DNA from: Massilia sp. 9096
Lineage (GTDB): Bacteria > Pseudomonadota > Gammaproteobacteria > Burkholderiales > Burkholderiaceae_D
DNA: 64,000 bases
Direction of reading: 5' to 3'
Assembly: GCF_000745265.1 (NCBI RefSeq)
Contig: NZ_JQNN01000001.1
Coordinates: 2,542,001-2,606,000 of the forward strand
The notes beneath the pieces were generated by a model. That model was not told the DNA's origin. It searched no databases and saw only the letters and a program-made list of their open reading frames with translations. A program made the position numbers and the translations under genes. This document shows, piece by piece, positions 61,832 to 64,000 of the stretch; the stretch's first letter is position 1; each line of letters opens with the position of its first letter.

Positions 61832-63049
61832 TTAGTTTATTTCGGGGAGGTCGGCGTCTGCCACAACGTTTGCTGGCATATCTTGCATATTAAGGGCGAC
61901 TAGTTTTGGAAAAATCCAATTGTTAGGTGGTGTGGCAATCTCAAATTTGCCGAACCCTGATGACCTAGTAATTACGCGTACACCGCCAAATCCCAGTGTG
62001 CCTTGTGTGGCATAACAATACTCGAATAGCAAGATGTCTTCGGTGCCGTCGCCCGTAAAGTCTGCGCGGGCAACTTCGATCAACTGCTGGCCCATTCCGT
62101 CGGGCTCCTCAACGCGAAACATGTTCTGACGTATTCGTTTGACCACTAATGTTCCATCATCCACTTTGCTTTGATACGTAGCGTCCGGTTCAGCGGCCTT
62201 TTCAAGTTCCCCGACACAGGGAAACATCGAAAAAGGTAACAGGTCCAGGTCCATTATGCTTACTCTTGGTTGAGAGATAAAACTCTGCGAAGGCGTCTTT
62301 GCAGCCTGAAGCGACTTTAGAAGGCCGCATTGATGCTCAAACCACGTCGACATTTTAATGTCGAAGGTCGAGTACGCGGAATAACCATCATTGATTGCGT
62401 CGTCGTACTCCCTGCAAGTGCGTACATCCCGCGTTTCATCTACTTCATTGGTCAAGGTTACGCCGTCAATGTGATCGTTATCTCCCAAGCGAATAGGACG
62501 ATTGCGAAGTGCTTCAATCTCAGCCTTAGCGATGAATCGCACCTCAGTCATGTCCGCGAACTGCATACTCTCGACGAGTTCAAATATCTGCTCTGGCTGG
62601 TCTAAGTGCTCCTCCAATATCTTTGAGACTTCCTCCGCTGACAGGTCCCCCCTCTCCAGACACTGCTGAAGTAAGATAATCGCTTTGCCACGAATTTTTC
62701 GCTTTTCCAGTAAAACTAGATGGGCTTTGATTTCTTTGACTTTGCTTGACGCAATACCTAGAAAAAAGTGCGTGCGTGCCTCGTCAAGAATGAGGGAGCC
62801 CTTCTGCAGATTCGGGCCGGGGGAACATGGCAAAAGGTTGCCATACCCGAAGATGTCGAAATCGTCGACCAGGTTAAAGTCTCGTTTTATCTTCGCAAAC
62901 TCGGTGGGATCGTTAGCCAAGGATTCAGCAATAACATGATCTATGTGAAAGCTACTGATGTCTAGGAACTCGCGAGTGTACGCACACTTTTTTTCATGGG
63001 CGAGCCAAATAGCCTCTCGCTGGGCTGCACTAAATTTTTGGGTCGACAT
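61832..63049 (-). CDS. HNH endonuclease-like protein with C-terminal repeat-type domain
   Basis: 405 residues. N-terminal HNH fold: CAYTREFL, then SSFHIDHVIAESLAN (His35, Asp37, His38), FGYGNLLPCSPGPNLQKGS (Asn71, Asn80), a usual beta-beta-alpha metal nuclease. Middle is helical. Near the C-terminus, VARADFTGDGTEDILLFEY is an Asp-rich FG-GAP/VCBS-like calcium loop. The nuclease plus two unknown helical partners suggests a defence or toxin-type module. No typical family name can be given. Confidence 0.7.
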   Translation of the reverse strand: MSTQKFSAAQREAIWLAHEKKCAYTREFLDISSFHIDHVIAESLANDPTEFAKIKRDFNLVDDFDIFGYGNLLPCSPGPNLQKGSLILDEARTHFFLGIASSKVKEIKAHLVLLEKRKIRGKAIILLQQCLERGDLSAEEVSKILEEHLDQPEQIFELVESMQFADMTEVRFIAKAEIEALRNRPIRLGDNDHIDGVTLTNEVDETRDVRTCREYDDAINDGYSAYSTFDIKMSTWFEHQCGLLKSLQAAKTPSQSFISQPRVSIMDLDLLPFSMFPCVGELEKAAEPDATYQSKVDDGTLVVKRIRQNMFRVEEPDGMGQQLIEVARADFTGDGTEDILLFEYCYATQGTLGFGGVRVITRSSGFGKFEIATPPNNWIFPKLVALNMQDMPANVVADADLPEIN

Positions 63050-63144
63050 CTGGTTTGGTACCTATCTGGAAGGTGATCGCGCACCACGGAGCGGTCAAGT
63101 CCGTATAAATAACATAAAAAATTGCGGCCGCCACGCAACGTCGG

Positions 63145-63246
63145 CTCTTGGCCGAACCCGGCCGTTCAGCTCAGGATAGCAGGTTGCCATCCAGGAAAAG
63201 TCACGAACCGTCACGACCGGCAGCAACCGACCCGAAGCGGACGTAG
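63145..63246 (+). repeat. intergenic palindromic repeat, copy J (long form)
   Basis: CTCTTGGCCGAACCCGGCCG, GGATAGCAGGTTGCC, GTCACGACCGGCAGC, AACCGACCCGAAGCGGACGT. Lies between the HNH gene and the next gene. Confidence 0.7.
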
Positions 63247-63260
63247 CACAGATGCCCAAT

Positions 63261-63473
63261 TTAGGGCTTGAACGGATCGATCCAGCCGGGTCGAAGTCCT
63301 GCCTCGTATTCTTTGCGTACGAAGGCGAGTGATTCTTCACATCCCATTTCTGCCTCGATAGCGCCTACGCAGCCCCAGCAATCTCCGCCGCAATTGCCTG
63401 AAAGCTGATCTTCTGGGTTGTCGAGTAAACGTCCGCAGATCAGGCAGTATTCCTGCTTTTTGCTGTTCGTCAT
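63261..63473 (-). CDS. small cysteine-rich hypothetical protein
   Basis: 70 residues: MTNSKKQEYCLICGRLLDNP, then LSGNCGGDCWGCVGAIEAEM. A CxxC and a CxxxCxxC cluster suggest a small zinc-binding fold. ATG 63473 has GAGGA nine bases upstream. Similar short proteins occur in Xanthomonadaceae and Oxalobacteraceae without known function. Confidence 0.6.
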   Translation of the reverse strand: MTNSKKQEYCLICGRLLDNPEDQLSGNCGGDCWGCVGAIEAEMGCEESLAFVRKEYEAGLRPGWIDPFKP

Positions 63474-63499
63474 AGGCACGATTCCTCAACGTTCGGTCT

Positions 63500-63549
63500 T
63501 GGCCGGTAGCAGACCTATAGCTACGTCCGCTACCGACCCGAAGCGGACC
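63500..63549 (+). repeat. intergenic palindromic repeat, copy K (best copy)
   Basis: TTGGCCGGTAGCAGACCTAT, then AGCTAC, GTCCGCT (63526-63532), ACCGACCCGA, AGCGGAC (63543-63549). Perfect 7-bp hairpin. Also CGGTAGC pairs with GCTACCG. Confidence 0.75.
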
Positions 63550-63567
63550 TTGCTGAAGAGTGCAAAC

Positions 63568-63921
63568 TCAGCGAACGGCCGCTTCGACGTTCGCCTTTAG
63601 TTCTGATGGCAACAGGTCAAATCCTGACGCACGTACTCCCACCCAGTTGACGCCGACGAGAAGGTCATCACGTTCAAGCCCCGGTAACCATCGCTCGCAA
63701 AAGCTATCCCAATCAATTGCAACGGGTTTAAAACCAGTAAATTGTGGAGCTATCGAAATTAGGTGAAGTGCTCGGGACTCCGATGACCAAAATGGCATAG
63801 CCCTCTTGCCATCTGTGCCAACCGGAGCTGGAAATCCATTTCCATCCTTAACGGCCCATACCGTTCTCGTCTGCGCGACCTCCGTGCAAAACGCTGCCAG
63901 CTGAATTGCTGATGTGCTCAT
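63568..63921 (-). CDS. DUF2750 family protein
   Basis: 117 residues: VWAVKDGNGFPAPVGTDGKR, AMPFWSSESRALHLI, then WLPGLERDDLLVGVNW and GVRASGFDLLPSELKANV. The pattern (ExxxxVWxVxDxxGFPAP, RAMPFWSxxSRA, WLPGLExD, VGxNWxGxRAxGxD) matches DUF2750, a family with no proven function. ATG 63921 lies just before the first helix. Confidence 0.82.
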   Translation of the reverse strand: MSTSAIQLAAFCTEVAQTRTVWAVKDGNGFPAPVGTDGKRAMPFWSSESRALHLISIAPQFTGFKPVAIDWDSFCERWLPGLERDDLLVGVNWVGVRASGFDLLPSELKANVEAAVR

Positions 63922-63955
63922 CGTCCCACCCATTGCTCAATCTCGTTACGTCCGC

Positions 63956-64000
63956 TCCTGGCCGATCTCAGCCGTTCGGGTGAGCATATCAGGTTGCCTA
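63956..64000 (+). repeat. intergenic palindromic repeat, copy L, cut by window end
   Basis: TCCTGGCCGATCTCAGCCGT, then GAGCATATCAGGTTGCC, the beginning of the long form seen in copies I and J. Confidence 0.6.

Noticed and set aside
38951..63549. True integron attC sites for the repeats
   Set aside because: No consistent RYYYAAC/GTTRRRY core and no IntI-type integrase; kept only as an analogy.
1..64000. CRISPR arrays and ribosomal RNA genes
   Set aside because: No regularly spaced direct repeats and no rRNA-like sequence were seen; the dispersed palindromes are not array-like.

Overview
The window looks like a chromosomal segment of a high-GC betaproteobacterium of the Oxalobacteraceae (Massilia-like). 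This is inferred from the gene order qor-tpiA-secG-tRNA-Leu(GAG)-nuoA..N-DUF2818-nudix, separate nuoC and nuoD genes, and the strong GC codon bias of the first 36 kb. No database search was possible, so the genus is a best guess.

1-20 kb is core genome on the minus strand: the end of ispD, a secreted HExxH protein, a Nudix hydrolase, DUF2818, and all 14 genes of respiratory complex I (nuoN to nuoA when read left to right). Then come an intrinsic terminator, tRNA-Leu(GAG), secG, tpiA and a quinone oxidoreductase. 20-27 kb holds a secreted SGNH hydrolase, a KGG-repeat stress protein, a Sel1-repeat/DUF2807 pair, two decayed M16 peptidase genes and an acyltransferase-3. 27.3-33.2 kb is a complete stressosome operon (rsbR-rsbS-rsbT, an RsbT-domain/PP2C phosphatase, an RsbT-like-domain histidine kinase, a hybrid kinase). 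A secreted GH31 glucosidase follows.

36.4-44 kb is accessory. It has a fluoride-resistance cluster (crcB, DUF190, CLC-F antiporter behind a fluoride riboswitch), small orphan genes, an integrase killed by an in-frame stop, and a lipoprotein gene with a stop codon at its lipobox cysteine. 44.2-55 kb is a sulfide-oxidation locus: cydAB plus a DUF2474 subunit, the sigma-54 activator FisR, a TauE exporter, a fused sulfurtransferase/sulfide:quinone oxidoreductase, a persulfide dioxygenase, an AcfC-like binding protein, a YeiH exporter and a LysR regulator. The cyd and pdo-sqr promoters share matching sigma-54 boxes and a common upstream element at the same distance, so sulfide oxidation and a bd-type oxidase appear to be one FisR regulon.

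55.07-58.64 kb is a nested transposon. An IS3-family element is split by an IS110-family element and also carries an IS903-type insertion with a 9-bp target duplication. In the non-coding end of the IS110 element, four short segments match the target and donor junctions in the order expected of a bridge RNA; this is the most striking signal in the window. 58.6-64 kb is a lower-GC region of small minus-strand genes, including an HNH nuclease/unknown/HEPN-like gene cluster. A family of short palindromic repeats sits between genes in both accessory regions.
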